DNA of 53,727 bases, from positions 1-53,727 of the forward strand of contig VXLM01000020.1 of the NCBI GenBank assembly GCA_009841605.1. Reading direction: 5' to 3'. How positions within the stretch are numbered: position 1 is the stretch's first letter; each line of letters starts with the position of its first letter. Positions 1 through 8,428 of this stretch are shown one piece after another. The position numbers and the translations under genes were made by a program. This stretch comes from Dehalococcoidia bacterium. GTDB taxonomy: Bacteria; Chloroflexota; Dehalococcoidia; Lucifugimonadales; VXLM01. Under the pieces are notes generated by a model that was not told the origin of the DNA, did not search any database, and saw only the letters and a list, made by a program, of their open reading frames with translations.

Positions 1-55
1 GGACACCGCCCTCTCAAGGCGGAGATCACGGGTTCGAATCCCGTATGCGCTACCA
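1..55 (+). tRNA. tRNA-Glu (anticodon CTC), 5' end cut by the window edge
   Basis: The anticodon arm is CCGCC, the loop CTCTCAA, then GGCGG (7-23), which places CTC at positions 34-36, so the tRNA reads GAG (Glu). The T arm (ACGGG, TTCGAAT, CCCGT, 28-44) is canonical. The 3' acceptor strand is 45-51, the discriminator A is at 52 and CCA is encoded at 53-55. The D arm and 5' acceptor strand lie before base 1. Confidence 0.85.
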
Positions 56-175
56 CCCCACCTCCTGCGTGTTCCCGTGAGTTTTGGTTTTCCCCGATGT
101 CTTCGACTATTCGGTGCTTCCCACGGATGAGAGACTTTGGGCCGAAAATGCGTCGTTTATAGTGTTAGCCTGCGG

Positions 176-205
176 TTGACTGAACTAGGAATACCGGACT
201 ATGTT
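176..205 (+). promoter_or_regulatory. Possible sigma-70-type promoter for the 705-aa gene
   Basis: TTGACT (176-181) and TATGTT (200-205) are separated by 18 bases, about 75 bases upstream of the ATG at 282. The -35 is good and the -10 is moderate. The rest of 56-281 shows no other feature. Confidence 0.4.
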
Positions 206-281
206 GTCGCCACAACATTGGGACTGTTTACAAAGCCAGCCGTCACCCGGCTTAGGGCAGCCCTGTAAGGAGCATCCTTGA

Positions 282-2399
282 ATGCCAATTCCGACTCACG
301 ATCTGCCGACCATCCGAGCATCTGAGCTTGGTGCGCCTCCCTCTTGGGCTCTCCTTCAGCGACAACTGATTAGCACCATGGAGGAGGCCGCGGACTGCTT
401 CGTCGAGAAGTACTGCCGCTCAGACCTGAGCACGTACTACGTTCAGGACGTCGACGACATATACGAGATCATGCACAACTGGGGTCTCTTCTACGCACTA
501 GGCGGGGCAGACCGAATTCTCGATTACGCCCTCGGCTTCTGGAACGCGACTACCCGCTATTACGAAGACACCGGAGACGATGGGGGCGATCTGCGCCATC
601 ACTTCTATATGCCGCAGCTCAAGAATGAGTTTTGGAACCTGAACATCCCGTACAACTCGGACTGGTTCCACATAGGTGAGGGATCGCAGTCCTTCTACGA
701 CTTCGGCCTGGCTGATCCGACCCTTGAGGAAAACATCCGCCGAGCCACGAGGTTCGCCGGACTGTACATGGGCGAGGACCCAGACGCCCCCAACTACGAT
801 CCCAATCACCGCATCATCCGGTCGCCGTATCACGGCAGTGAGGGGCCGCTCCGACACGCCGGAAGCAAGGTCCCGCTGCTCCATTCGTTGGGCGAGACCA
901 CCGACGACATCGAGTTCGTAAAGGCGTGGCTGGACCATCCAAACTACGGCGGTTTCATGCACCGCTCGATCGTTCGGGACTGGGAGCGCTGGGCCAAGGG
1001 TGATGGTCGTCCTGTCGGCGTGGACACTCACCATATTCTCTACCCGACCATCAAGGACCTGGAACCCGAATGGTGGGTCGAACCCAAGCGGCGTCAAGCA
1101 GTCGTCGAGGTATTCGACAGGATGGCCTTCGACGGCGACGTGCCCGAAAACCTTGCAGCGACAGCAATGGTGACGAACGCCTACCTGTACACGGGAGAGG
1201 ACAAGTACCGGCAGTGGGTGCTGGACTACGTCGAGGCGTGGCTCGACCGCACGCGCGAGAACGGGGGAATCATCCCGGACAACGTGGGCCCCAGCGGCGT
1301 GATCGGGGAGCATCGCAACGGCCAGTGGTGGGGTGGTGTGAGCGGTTGGGCAAGCGATCGAGGCGGGTCCGAGTTCATGCTGTCGGTTGCGGTGGGGGCC
1401 GAGTGCGCGCACCTGCTCACTGGCGATACCAGCTACTTGGAACTGCTGAGGTCTCAGATCGACGGTCTGCTTTCACGCTCGAAGATCGACGAGGACGGAG
1501 ATTTGCTGGTCCCCATGCGGCACGGCTTTGCGGAGAGGGCGGTTGTGGGAGGAACGGGCGCTACGGCAGAGTGGCAAGAATTTCAGAAGCTGGGTGTTTA
1601 CGAGCTCTCGCACCTCTATCACGCGACGATGTCCGACACGGACAGGAATACCTTAGTGAGGCTGCGCGACCACGACCCGCACCGCGATTGGAACGCCGTC
1701 GACAGCCAGCGAGACCGCAGGAGCGGCGACTCGGAGCACAGCCGGTTCCAGTACTACGACGGCAAGAATCCCGACTGGCCGCTGAGGATTCAGAGCGCGG
1801 AACTGCGGTTTACGCTCGCCATGATCGAGGCGATGCGGGAGGACACCCGAGACGTGGAGACGATCATCCGAGACAACCACTGGCCTCCCCTGCATCCCGA
1901 ATACCCGGAACGACGGGACTACGGCTGCGAGGCCGCCAACCCGATCGTGATGAAGGGGTTGGCCCAGGTGACGACGGGCGCTCCACAGAACATATACAAC
2001 GGCGGTCTACAGAGAGGAAGCGTCCGGTATTTCGATGTCGACCGTGCCAGGCCCGGGCTTCCGCCGGACGTATCGGCGCTGGTCAGCAAGCTCGAATCAA
2101 CCGCAACGGGGCTGGAACTGGTCAACATCAGTACCACGGCTACACGCAGACTGATCGTGCAGGCGGGCGTTTTCGGTGAGCACGAGTTCACCGATGTGAA
2201 GATACTGGAACGCACGGGGACGGCGTCGAACTTGGATCCGTTGGGATGGCTGGGTGAGAGCAAGACCGTCTCAGAAAGAGTTGTGCGAGTAGGCGGTCGG
2301 CACTTCGCCGTGGAGCTTCCACCGTCCACTTCCGTGAGGATCGAAGCGGGGGTGAGGCGGTTCGCCAACCGTCCCGGCTATGCTCTCCCCTGGAAGTAG
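282..2399 (+). CDS. Six-hairpin (alpha/alpha) glycosidase-like protein of unknown substrate
   Basis: This is a 705-aa soluble protein without a signal peptide. The ATG follows a GTAAGGAG ribosome site. The first ~560 residues alternate helices rich in W, Y, H and D (for example WNLNIPYNSDWFH near 117 and NGQWWGGVSGW near 346). That pattern is typical of (alpha/alpha)6-toroid enzymes acting on carbohydrates. The last ~130 residues look like a beta-sandwich tail. I do not recognise a defined GH or PL family and cannot name catalytic residues. It stands alone between the tRNA and a convergent minus-strand pair. A lyase, hydrolase or epimerase of uronic-acid-type substrates would fit the fold, but this is inference only. 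Confidence 0.6.
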   Translation: MPIPTHDLPTIRASELGAPPSWALLQRQLISTMEEAADCFVEKYCRSDLSTYYVQDVDDIYEIMHNWGLFYALGGADRILDYALGFWNATTRYYEDTGDDGGDLRHHFYMPQLKNEFWNLNIPYNSDWFHIGEGSQSFYDFGLADPTLEENIRRATRFAGLYMGEDPDAPNYDPNHRIIRSPYHGSEGPLRHAGSKVPLLHSLGETTDDIEFVKAWLDHPNYGGFMHRSIVRDWERWAKGDGRPVGVDTHHILYPTIKDLEPEWWVEPKRRQAVVEVFDRMAFDGDVPENLAATAMVTNAYLYTGEDKYRQWVLDYVEAWLDRTRENGGIIPDNVGPSGVIGEHRNGQWWGGVSGWASDRGGSEFMLSVAVGAECAHLLTGDTSYLELLRSQIDGLLSRSKIDEDGDLLVPMRHGFAERAVVGGTGATAEWQEFQKLGVYELSHLYHATMSDTDRNTLVRLRDHDPHRDWNAVDSQRDRRSGDSEHSRFQYYDGKNPDWPLRIQSAELRFTLAMIEAMREDTRDVETIIRDNHWPPLHPEYPERRDYGCEAANPIVMKGLAQVTTGAPQNIYNGGLQRGSVRYFDVDRARPGLPPDVSALVSKLESTATGLELVNISTTATRRLIVQAGVFGEHEFTDVKILERTGTASNLDPLGWLGESKTVSERVVRVGGRHFAVELPPSTSVRIEAGVRRFANRPGYALPWK

Positions 2400-2431
2400 G
2401 CATACTGCGTGACGGGAGATTGCAGTACGGC

Positions 2432-3553
2432 TTAGCCCAACTCCGCGACGGACACGCCGACGAGGGTGCCGATGGCGTAGGTGACGGCGGCGGCAAGGCC
2501 GCCTACAAGCAGCATTCGTAGGGCGCCCCAGTACGGCCGGTTGCCGGAGGCGGCTGCGAGCGAACCGCCGACGAGCAGGAGGGCGACAGCGCTCAGGGCG
2601 GCGCTCACGATCACGCTGTTTCCGACGTTGAACAGGAAGGGCAGAATCGGGACGATTGCTCCTCCGACGAAGGCGGCGAACGACGCGAATGCGGCACCCC
2701 AGGGAGAACCAAGCTCATTGGGATCGAGTCCCAGGTCTTCTCGCGCCATGGTGTCGAGGGCGGTCTCGGCGTCGGCCATGACGCGGCGGGAAATCAGGTC
2801 GGCTTCGGCCTCGGTCAGACCCTTGGACTGATAGATGAGGTCGAGGGTCGCCTGCTCCTCATCAGGCCAGTCGCGGATTTCGATTCGCTGCTTCTCGATC
2901 TCGTGCTCGTAGATATCTCGCTGCGACCGCATGGAGACGTACTCTCCCGCAGCCATGGAGAACGCGCCCGCGAGCAGGCCGGCCACTCCGGCGAGGAGAA
3001 TGAAGTCGGTGTTGTCGGTTCCGCCGGAGACGCCCATGACGAGGCTGAAGTTCGAGACAAGCCCGTCGTTCATGCCAAGCACTGCCGCGCGGATGTTTCC
3101 GCTTGCGCCGGTGGCGGAACGGCTCTCCTCCCACAGAGCCACAGGCTCGGTCTGACCTCGCGCCAAGCCCTTCAGGAGGCGCTCGTGGTGGCGTTCGTCT
3201 TTGGCGATGTCCGAGGCTTCGGGGTCGGCGTAATACTCGCGGATCTCCCCGGATTCCTCCCAGAGGAGGAGTGGTATGACGGCTTTGGTGCCGAAGGCCT
3301 TAGCGAGGCCGAATCGGAGCAGGCCCAAGAATCCCAGCTTCGTGGGAGGGGACATCTCAATGCCGAGCTTGGTCGCCCAGACCCTGGCGTGGTTTATCTC
3401 GGAGTCGCAAAGTTCTTGGAATACCTTCGAGCGCTCGGGGTCGTTCTCGATTCGGGCAAGGGCTGCATAGAGCGCGGCGGCATGAAGCTCGCTTTTTAGG
3501 TATTTGCGGTAGCGGGCGATGCGTCGCGGGTCGGGGCTTGCGGTCTGGGTCAT
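2432..3553 (-). CDS. Ferritin-like/rubrerythrin domain fused to VIT1/CCC1 iron transporter (MbfA-like)
   Basis: This is a 373-aa membrane protein. Residues 10-140 form a ferritin-like four-helix domain with di-iron ligand motifs: E22 with H24 (SELHAAALYAAL) and E52xxH55 (SEINHAR). Residues ~155-373 are a VIT1/CCC1 domain with about five membrane helices and the AAGEYVSMRSQ signature. Known fusions of this kind (MbfA) are membrane-bound ferritins that export iron and lower oxidative stress. Its ATG overlaps the endonuclease IV stop by four bases (ATGA), so the two are translationally coupled. Iron handling next to oxidative DNA repair is a sensible pairing. Confidence 0.88.
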   Translation of the reverse strand: MTQTASPDPRRIARYRKYLKSELHAAALYAALARIENDPERSKVFQELCDSEINHARVWATKLGIEMSPPTKLGFLGLLRFGLAKAFGTKAVIPLLLWEESGEIREYYADPEASDIAKDERHHERLLKGLARGQTEPVALWEESRSATGASGNIRAAVLGMNDGLVSNFSLVMGVSGGTDNTDFILLAGVAGLLAGAFSMAAGEYVSMRSQRDIYEHEIEKQRIEIRDWPDEEQATLDLIYQSKGLTEAEADLISRRVMADAETALDTMAREDLGLDPNELGSPWGAAFASFAAFVGGAIVPILPFLFNVGNSVIVSAALSAVALLLVGGSLAAASGNRPYWGALRMLLVGGLAAAVTYAIGTLVGVSVAELG

Positions 3554-4401
3554 ACCAAGTCCAGTTCCGCTCGGACGGCCTTGAGCCTGTCGACGTTTTC
3601 CTTGTCTGGACCTTTCTTGTGGGCTCCGGGCACTTCAAGGAGGAAGGGTACGTCGGCAAAGGCAGGATGGGACATGATGGTCTTGAACCCCTCCACGCCG
3701 ATATCGCCGTCGCCGATGTTCTCGTGGCGGTCGACGCCCGAGCCGAATGCGACCTTCGAGTCGTTCGCATGGACGGCGGCGAGACGGTCGAGCCCTATGG
3801 CGTCGTCGAACTCCGACATGACGGTGTCGATTTCGTCGGGGTCGGCGATGCCGTAGCCCGCGCCGAAGCAGTGCTGAGTATCGAGGCAGACCTGAAGGCG
3901 GTTGCTGCCGACCTCGTCGATCATACTTCCGATCTCGGCGAACTTGGAGCCGATGTGGTCGCCCGCGCCTGCGCTGTTTTCGATCAGAAGCCACACGTTG
4001 GGCGGGCTGTTCTTGATGATGGCTGCGAGTGCGAGAGTGGCCTGCTCGAAGATTGCCTCGAAACCACGGCCCTTGTGACTGCCGGTGTGGAATATCACAC
4101 CCTGTGCACCGAGCTGTCCTGCCGCCTCCATGTTGAGGCTGAGGGAGTTTATGGACTTTTCGAGGAGCTCAGGCGGACCGCCGAGGTTGACGAGATAGCT
4201 GCCGTGAATGAACGTGGGGCCCACGCCGAGGGTCTCGGACTTCTCCCGGAACTTGATGACCTCGCTCTCCGCAAGCGGCTTGAAGGCCCATGAGCGTGGG
4301 GAGGAGGCGAATATCTGGATGGCCTCGGCTCCGATGTCTGCCGCTCTGTCGACGGCCTTGCTGACGCCGCCTGCCGTTGAAACGTGCGCTCCGATCTTCA
4401 C
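3550..4401 (-). CDS. nfo: Deoxyribonuclease IV (endonuclease IV, AP endonuclease)
   Basis: A 283-aa TIM-barrel enzyme of the AP endonuclease 2 family that cleaves 5' of abasic sites in base-excision repair. The N-terminus (MKIGAHVSTAGG, then QIFASSPRSW) and the zinc-ligand segments (HGSYLVNL, FHTGSHKG, LIENSAG, CLDTQHCFGAGY, HANDSKVAFGSGVDRHENIG) are all present in order, so the gene looks intact. The start is GTG at 4401, preceded by AAGGAGA about nine bases upstream. The downstream gene (ferritin-VIT1) overlaps it by four bases. Confidence 0.95.
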   Translation of the reverse strand: MKIGAHVSTAGGVSKAVDRAADIGAEAIQIFASSPRSWAFKPLAESEVIKFREKSETLGVGPTFIHGSYLVNLGGPPELLEKSINSLSLNMEAAGQLGAQGVIFHTGSHKGRGFEAIFEQATLALAAIIKNSPPNVWLLIENSAGAGDHIGSKFAEIGSMIDEVGSNRLQVCLDTQHCFGAGYGIADPDEIDTVMSEFDDAIGLDRLAAVHANDSKVAFGSGVDRHENIGDGDIGVEGFKTIMSHPAFADVPFLLEVPGAHKKGPDKENVDRLKAVRAELDLV

Positions 4402-4629
4402 GGCTTGGTCTCCTTCTTGGGGTGATTATAGGGGGTTCGAGGTGCTAGGTGCTAGGTTCTGGAGTCAAGAGGATCCACCGCACAGAGGGCACAGACAACA
4501 CAGAGGGGGAGGGATAAAGAATTTGGAAGCAACCGGACCTATTCCCTTTAGTCCGAGCGGAGGTATGACCCAGGCTTTTGTAATCGTCGTGGGTGTCGAA
4601 CTGAGGCAACGATCTTTCGTTGCAGACAT

Positions 4630-4669
4630 CTTAGATTCCTCACTCCGCTGCGCTGCGTTCGGAATGACA
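4630..4669. repeat. Palindromic intergenic repeat, family A
   Basis: The element runs TTAGATTCCTCAC to GTTCGGAATGACA, with ATTCC/GGAAT complementary ends and a GC-rich centre. Two further copies occur at 43336-43365 (inverted) and 43424-43461. All lie outside genes, as expected of REP-like elements. Confidence 0.7.
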
Positions 4670-4686
4670 GCTGGGGTGAAGGTCGC

Positions 4687-4714
4687 TTGACTTTCGCGGT
4701 CGGGGGGATACAAT
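4687..4714 (+). promoter_or_regulatory. Sigma-70-type promoter of the aldolase gene
   Basis: TTGACT (4687-4692), a 16-base spacer, and TACAAT (4709-4714). The predicted transcript start near 4721 lies 27-36 bases before the candidate start codons of the HpcH-type aldolase. Confidence 0.55.
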
Positions 4715-4747
4715 CACTCGCGCCGAAAGGCCAACTTAAAATGGTAT

Positions 4748-5584
4748 GTGGGGAGCATGAACGGACAAGAGCTCAAGCAGAAGACGAGAGAGGGCGGCGT
4801 CGTATACGGCACGATGCTGAGCCTTGCCAGGAATCCCCGGTGGGCGGACGCTGTCGCCGAGTGGGGGCTGGATTACGTGGTTATCGACTCGGAGCACGCC
4901 TCAAGGGGACGAGCGGACATCGCGGACCTGTTGGCGGGACTCAAGGGTGTCGGCGTGGTGCCCATCGTCCGGGTGCCGATTCCAAGCTCGCACTACGTGA
5001 CGATGGCGATAGACGCGGGCGCTGAGGGGATCCTCGCGCCGTATTGCGAGACGGTGGAGGAGGTCCGCGAGGTCGTCGGGGCGACGAAGTGGTTGCCCAT
5101 GAAGGGTGAGTACGTTGAGCGGGCTATGACGACGGGGGAGTTTCCAAGTGAGGACACCCGTGAGTACCTCGCGGCGCGCAACAAGAACAATGTGTGCATC
5201 ATCGGCATCGAGAGCGAGCCGGCCGTGAGGAACTTGCCGGAGATCTTGGAGATCGAGGGCATCGACGCCATCTTCGTGGGGCCGAACGACTTCAGTACCT
5301 CGTACGGGATTCCCGACGACGTGTCCCATCCCGACTACGAGGCGGCGCTGCGAACCGTGATCGCGACGTGCGGCGAGCATAACGTGCCGGTACTGGTGCA
5401 TCACCAGACTGTCGAACTGACGAAGAAGTGGCTCCGGGAGGGGGCGCGGTTCGTCCTGTACAGCTCCGACCGGCGGCTTGTTCACAACGCCATCCGGGCC
5501 GAGTTCGGCGAGGTCCGCGCGGTCGGAGCGGAGATCACGGGCGAAGCGTCGGAAGACATCGGCGAGTCGGAAGAAATCGTTTAG
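4748..5584 (+). CDS. HpcH/HpaI-family 2-oxo-acid aldolase
   Basis: A 278-aa class II (metal-dependent) aldolase. It probably splits 2-keto-3-deoxy acids or 4-hydroxy-2-oxo acids into pyruvate or glyoxylate plus an aldehyde. The family signatures are DSEHA (His50), metal ligands Glu155 (IGIES) and Asp181 (VGPNDFS), and the GAEGILAPY loop. The start is GTG at 4748 without a clear SD, or ATG at 4757 with GGGGAG only one base away; neither is ideal. Ten bases separate it from the downstream SMP-30 lactonase gene, so the two probably act in one sugar-acid breakdown route. The exact substrate cannot be read from sequence. Confidence 0.85.
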   Translation: MGSMNGQELKQKTREGGVVYGTMLSLARNPRWADAVAEWGLDYVVIDSEHASRGRADIADLLAGLKGVGVVPIVRVPIPSSHYVTMAIDAGAEGILAPYCETVEEVREVVGATKWLPMKGEYVERAMTTGEFPSEDTREYLAARNKNNVCIIGIESEPAVRNLPEILEIEGIDAIFVGPNDFSTSYGIPDDVSHPDYEAALRTVIATCGEHNVPVLVHHQTVELTKKWLREGARFVLYSSDRRLVHNAIRAEFGEVRAVGAEITGEASEDIGESEEIV

Positions 5585-5593
5585 GAGGCGGAC

Positions 5594-6493
5594 ATGTCCT
5601 GGCATTTCGAGCACGTGGACGGTCCGTACGGCAACGTAACCGAGGGTCCGGCGTGGGACGGCGAAGGGCTGCTTTTCACGAGCATCCAGCAATCTCGCAT
5701 CATGCGGTACGATCCGACGACGGGTACGTCTACGGTCTACCGTGAGGAGACGAACTACGCGAACGGGCTTATGCTCGATCCCGACGGTGTGCTGTACGCA
5801 TGTGAGGGAGGAGCGCGTCGAGTAGTGCGGTACGAGTCGGACGGCTCCGCGACCTCGCTCACGGACGGGTTCGAAGGGAAGCGTTTGAACATCCCCAACG
5901 ACCTCGCCATCGACCTGCAGGGCCGGGTGTGGTTCACGGATCCGTACTACGAGGGATCAGGTGGAGACTGGACCGAGGACGTGGCCAACAAAGACCTTGA
6001 CCACGACTCGGTGTACCGGCTCGATCCGCAGGCCGACGGGTCATGGTCGATCAATCGGGTGACGTTCGACACGACTCGTCCGAACGGACTGCTGTTCTCG
6101 CTCGACCACAGCATCCTGTACGTGGCGCAGAGCGGTCGACTTGAGAGCGAGCTTCGACAGCTTCGGGCCTATCCGGTCATGGAGGACGGTTCGCTGGGCG
6201 AGATGGAGGTGCTCCACGACTTTGGGGCGCACCGTGGCATCGACGGTATGTGTCTCGATACGGAGGGCAACCTGATCGCGACGGCCGGATGGGCGCAAGG
6301 CGGGCCTGGACCGTCTATCTACGTATTCTCTCCGTCGGGAGAGGTGCTTGAACGGCACGACGTTCCGGTAGACCGGCCGACGAACTGCACGTTCGCGGAG
6401 GAGGGCCTGTCTGTCCTGTATGTGACGACCATCGAGGGGTACCTGTTCCGCGTCGAGACGGAGCGTCAGGGGCGGCTGCTGTATCCGGCGTAG
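5594..6493 (+). CDS. SMP-30/gluconolactonase/LRE family protein
   Basis: A 299-aa six-bladed beta-propeller lactonase. Divalent-metal ligands are recognisable: Glu in NVTEGPAW, Asn in NIPNDLAID and Asp in GIDGMCLD. Enzymes of this family hydrolyse sugar lactones to aldonic acids, which would feed the preceding aldolase. A strong AGGAGG lies seven bases before the ATG. The gene follows the aldolase by ten bases and is likely cotranscribed. No signal peptide, so probably cytoplasmic. Confidence 0.87.
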   Translation: MSWHFEHVDGPYGNVTEGPAWDGEGLLFTSIQQSRIMRYDPTTGTSTVYREETNYANGLMLDPDGVLYACEGGARRVVRYESDGSATSLTDGFEGKRLNIPNDLAIDLQGRVWFTDPYYEGSGGDWTEDVANKDLDHDSVYRLDPQADGSWSINRVTFDTTRPNGLLFSLDHSILYVAQSGRLESELRQLRAYPVMEDGSLGEMEVLHDFGAHRGIDGMCLDTEGNLIATAGWAQGGPGPSIYVFSPSGEVLERHDVPVDRPTNCTFAEEGLSVLYVTTIEGYLFRVETERQGRLLYPA

Positions 6494-6515
6494 CGGTGCT
6501 GAGATCTGGATATAG

Positions 6516-6550
6516 ACCTTCTGTGCCTTTGTGTCGGATTCACAGCGGAG
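6516..6550. repeat. CACAGAG-type short intergenic repeat (reverse orientation)
   Basis: The sequence CTTTGTGT...CACAGCGGAG is a degraded member of a group also seen at 4477-4509 and 22595-22635. It lies between the lactonase and the oxidoreductase genes. Confidence 0.35.
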
Positions 6551-6641
6551 ACGGACGACCACAAGAATCGTCCCACGTTAGGTTTGCCGGGGCTTATTTT
6601 CATGCCTATGACGGAATGGCGAATTTTGGAGAGGAGTTTGG

Positions 6642-7700
6642 ATGGACACCATTAGAATCGGGATCGTAGGGGCGGGGGCGAATACGAAGGAAAAGCATAT
6701 ACCCGGCTTTCAGGCGCTGGAGGGCGTGGAGATCGTCTCGGTGGCGAACCGAAGCAGGGAGTCCGGGCAGCGGGTTGCGGACGAGTTTGGGATTCCTACA
6801 GTCTATGACGACCCGTACGACCTGATAGCGGCGGACGACACTGACGCGATCTGCATCGGGACGTGGCCTTATATGCACAAGCCGCTCGTCCTTGCGGCGC
6901 TGGAGGCCAACAAGCACGTCCTGACCGAGGCGCGGCTGGCGCTGAACGCCCAGCAGGCGCACGAGATGCTGTATGCGTCGAGGCTGCGTCCGAACCTGAT
7001 AACCCAGGTGGTGCCGGGCCCGATCACCTACGACGTCGACCAGACGATCATCGACACTATCAACGAGGGTACTCTCGGCGACCTGCTGTCGGTGGATATT
7101 GCGGTATCAGCGTTCGATCCTTCGAAAGGGATGCAGGGAACGTTTTTGAATCCCGACCTCCCGTTCCTGTGGAGGCATGACCGCGACCTCAACGGAATGA
7201 ACGTGATGCTGATGGGCGTGTGGTACGAGGCGATCATGCGCTGGCTGGGGCCGGCTTCCAGCATCACTTCCTTGACCCGCACGAACGTGAAGGCCCGCCG
7301 CGATCCTAATTCGGGGATGGTTCGCACGGTAGCCCCGCCCGACCTTGTGGAGATACTAGCGGAGATGTACGCGGGCCCGATTCTCCACCTTCGAGTCAGC
7401 GAGGTCACGGGTCTGGGCCCGAACCAGATGTGGATGTTCGGGAGTGACGCGACCCTGCACGTTGATTTCGAGCATATCTCCGTCGAGATTGCGAAGAGTG
7501 GGGAGACTTCCTTCACCGAAGTACCAATCCCGGACGAGAAGCGGGACCATTGGCGAGTCGAGGAAGAGTTCGTGAACGCGATCCGGGGCCTTGAGAAGGT
7601 CACGCGCCAGACGTTCGAGGACGGCGTCCGGTACATGGAGTTCACCGAGGCGGTGCTTCGAAGCTCGCAGACGGGCAGGAAGGTGCACCTGCCGCTGTAA
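6642..7700 (+). CDS. Gfo/Idh/MocA family oxidoreductase
   Basis: A 352-aa NAD(P)-dependent dehydrogenase-like protein. The N-terminal Rossmann fold starts GIVGAGANTKEKHIPGF (residues 7-23). A C-terminal alpha/beta substrate domain follows, with a Gfo/Idh-like region near DLVEILAEMYAGPILHL. The family's usual EKP motif after the second Rossmann half is EAR here (LTEARLAL), so the lysine normally near the active site is missing. Activity may therefore differ from typical sugar dehydrogenases. GGAGAGGAG precedes the ATG. It lies in the sugar-acid block, 148 bases after the lactonase. Confidence 0.85.
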   Translation: MDTIRIGIVGAGANTKEKHIPGFQALEGVEIVSVANRSRESGQRVADEFGIPTVYDDPYDLIAADDTDAICIGTWPYMHKPLVLAALEANKHVLTEARLALNAQQAHEMLYASRLRPNLITQVVPGPITYDVDQTIIDTINEGTLGDLLSVDIAVSAFDPSKGMQGTFLNPDLPFLWRHDRDLNGMNVMLMGVWYEAIMRWLGPASSITSLTRTNVKARRDPNSGMVRTVAPPDLVEILAEMYAGPILHLRVSEVTGLGPNQMWMFGSDATLHVDFEHISVEIAKSGETSFTEVPIPDEKRDHWRVEEEFVNAIRGLEKVTRQTFEDGVRYMEFTEAVLRSSQTGRKVHLPL

Positions 7701-7731
7701 CAGGTTGGCGTGGAAAGTCGAAGGAGCGGCC

Positions 7732-8409
7732 ATGCCCGACGGGGAGACGCTCTACGACCGGGTGGATAAGGCCATTGAGGGGGGCGAGGTCTGGCGCGCC
7801 AAGGAGATCCTTCGCGGCAACATCCGCTTGCGGGGGTACGACGTCGAACTGTACGAGCGGTACGGGCGGCTTCTTCTCGACATCGGTGAGATTTCCGAGG
7901 CAGGGAAGTATCTTTTTCTCTCGGGGCGGCAGTCGACGGAGTACGAGGACGCTATTTCCCTGTACCTTACGCGGCATATACCGAACCCGGAGCACATGTA
8001 CTTTTCGTTTCCGAGGGCCGCCCGTCTGAACGACATCGACGAGTACCCTGATGAGGTACGGAAGACGCTTGAATCGTTCGATTTTCCGGTTGCGGTTGAC
8101 GGGAGACTCTACGCTCTTCGGCGTTGGCGGGAGCACGGGGAGAAAATGAGGGCCAAGGAACCCGACCCGCCTCAGCCTATGCGAGTGTTCATTCCGACGG
8201 TGAGTTTTCGCTGGAGGACCGTGTGGTCCAACCTGCCACGTGAAATGACTCAGTACAGGTCGATGCTGACGCTCGTCAGACCTCCGGGTCCGTTGGAGAT
8301 TATTATTACCGCTCTGATCAACCTCGTTTTGCTGATATTCTTGGCGACGGGAATTTGGGTCGTGGTCAATTGGTTGGTGGGAAGAATGTTGGTGGGAAGA
8401 ATTCAGTAG
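7732..8409 (+). CDS. DUF6584-like protein with one C-terminal membrane helix
   Basis: A 225-aa protein. I chose ATG 7732 because AAGGAG sits five bases before it; the reading frame stays open upstream into the previous gene. Residues 1-75 resemble the DUF6584 pattern (two short TPR-like helical hairpins: EGGEVWRAKEILRGNI, LLLDIGEISEAGKYLFL). Residues ~190-217 form one hydrophobic membrane helix (IIITALINLVLLIFLATGI). Function unknown. The match to DUF6584 is from memory of the pattern. Confidence 0.6.
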   Translation: MPDGETLYDRVDKAIEGGEVWRAKEILRGNIRLRGYDVELYERYGRLLLDIGEISEAGKYLFLSGRQSTEYEDAISLYLTRHIPNPEHMYFSFPRAARLNDIDEYPDEVRKTLESFDFPVAVDGRLYALRRWREHGEKMRAKEPDPPQPMRVFIPTVSFRWRTVWSNLPREMTQYRSMLTLVRPPGPLEIIITALINLVLLIFLATGIWVVVNWLVGRMLVGRIQ

Positions 8410-8428
8410 AGCTTGTAGGCTTGAGCTA

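Larger units (their letters stand above)
4402..4747. other. Intergenic region with repeats and a promoter
   Basis: This 346-base gap separates divergent genes. It holds a short tandem GTGCTAG repeat (about 4440-4456), a CACAGAG-type repeat (4477-4509), a palindromic ATTCCTC/GGAATGA element (4630-4669) and the promoter at 4687-4714. I see no credible gene or RNA. Confidence 0.6.

Noticed and set aside
4441..4560. Possible small RNA in the 4.4-4.7 kb gap
   Set aside because: The sequence is explained by short repeats seen elsewhere. No promoter-terminator pair frames a transcript.
7591..7731. Upstream extension of the DUF6584-like gene
   Set aside because: It overlaps the end of the oxidoreductase gene and is Arg-rich shadow sequence. 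ATG 7732 has a good SD.
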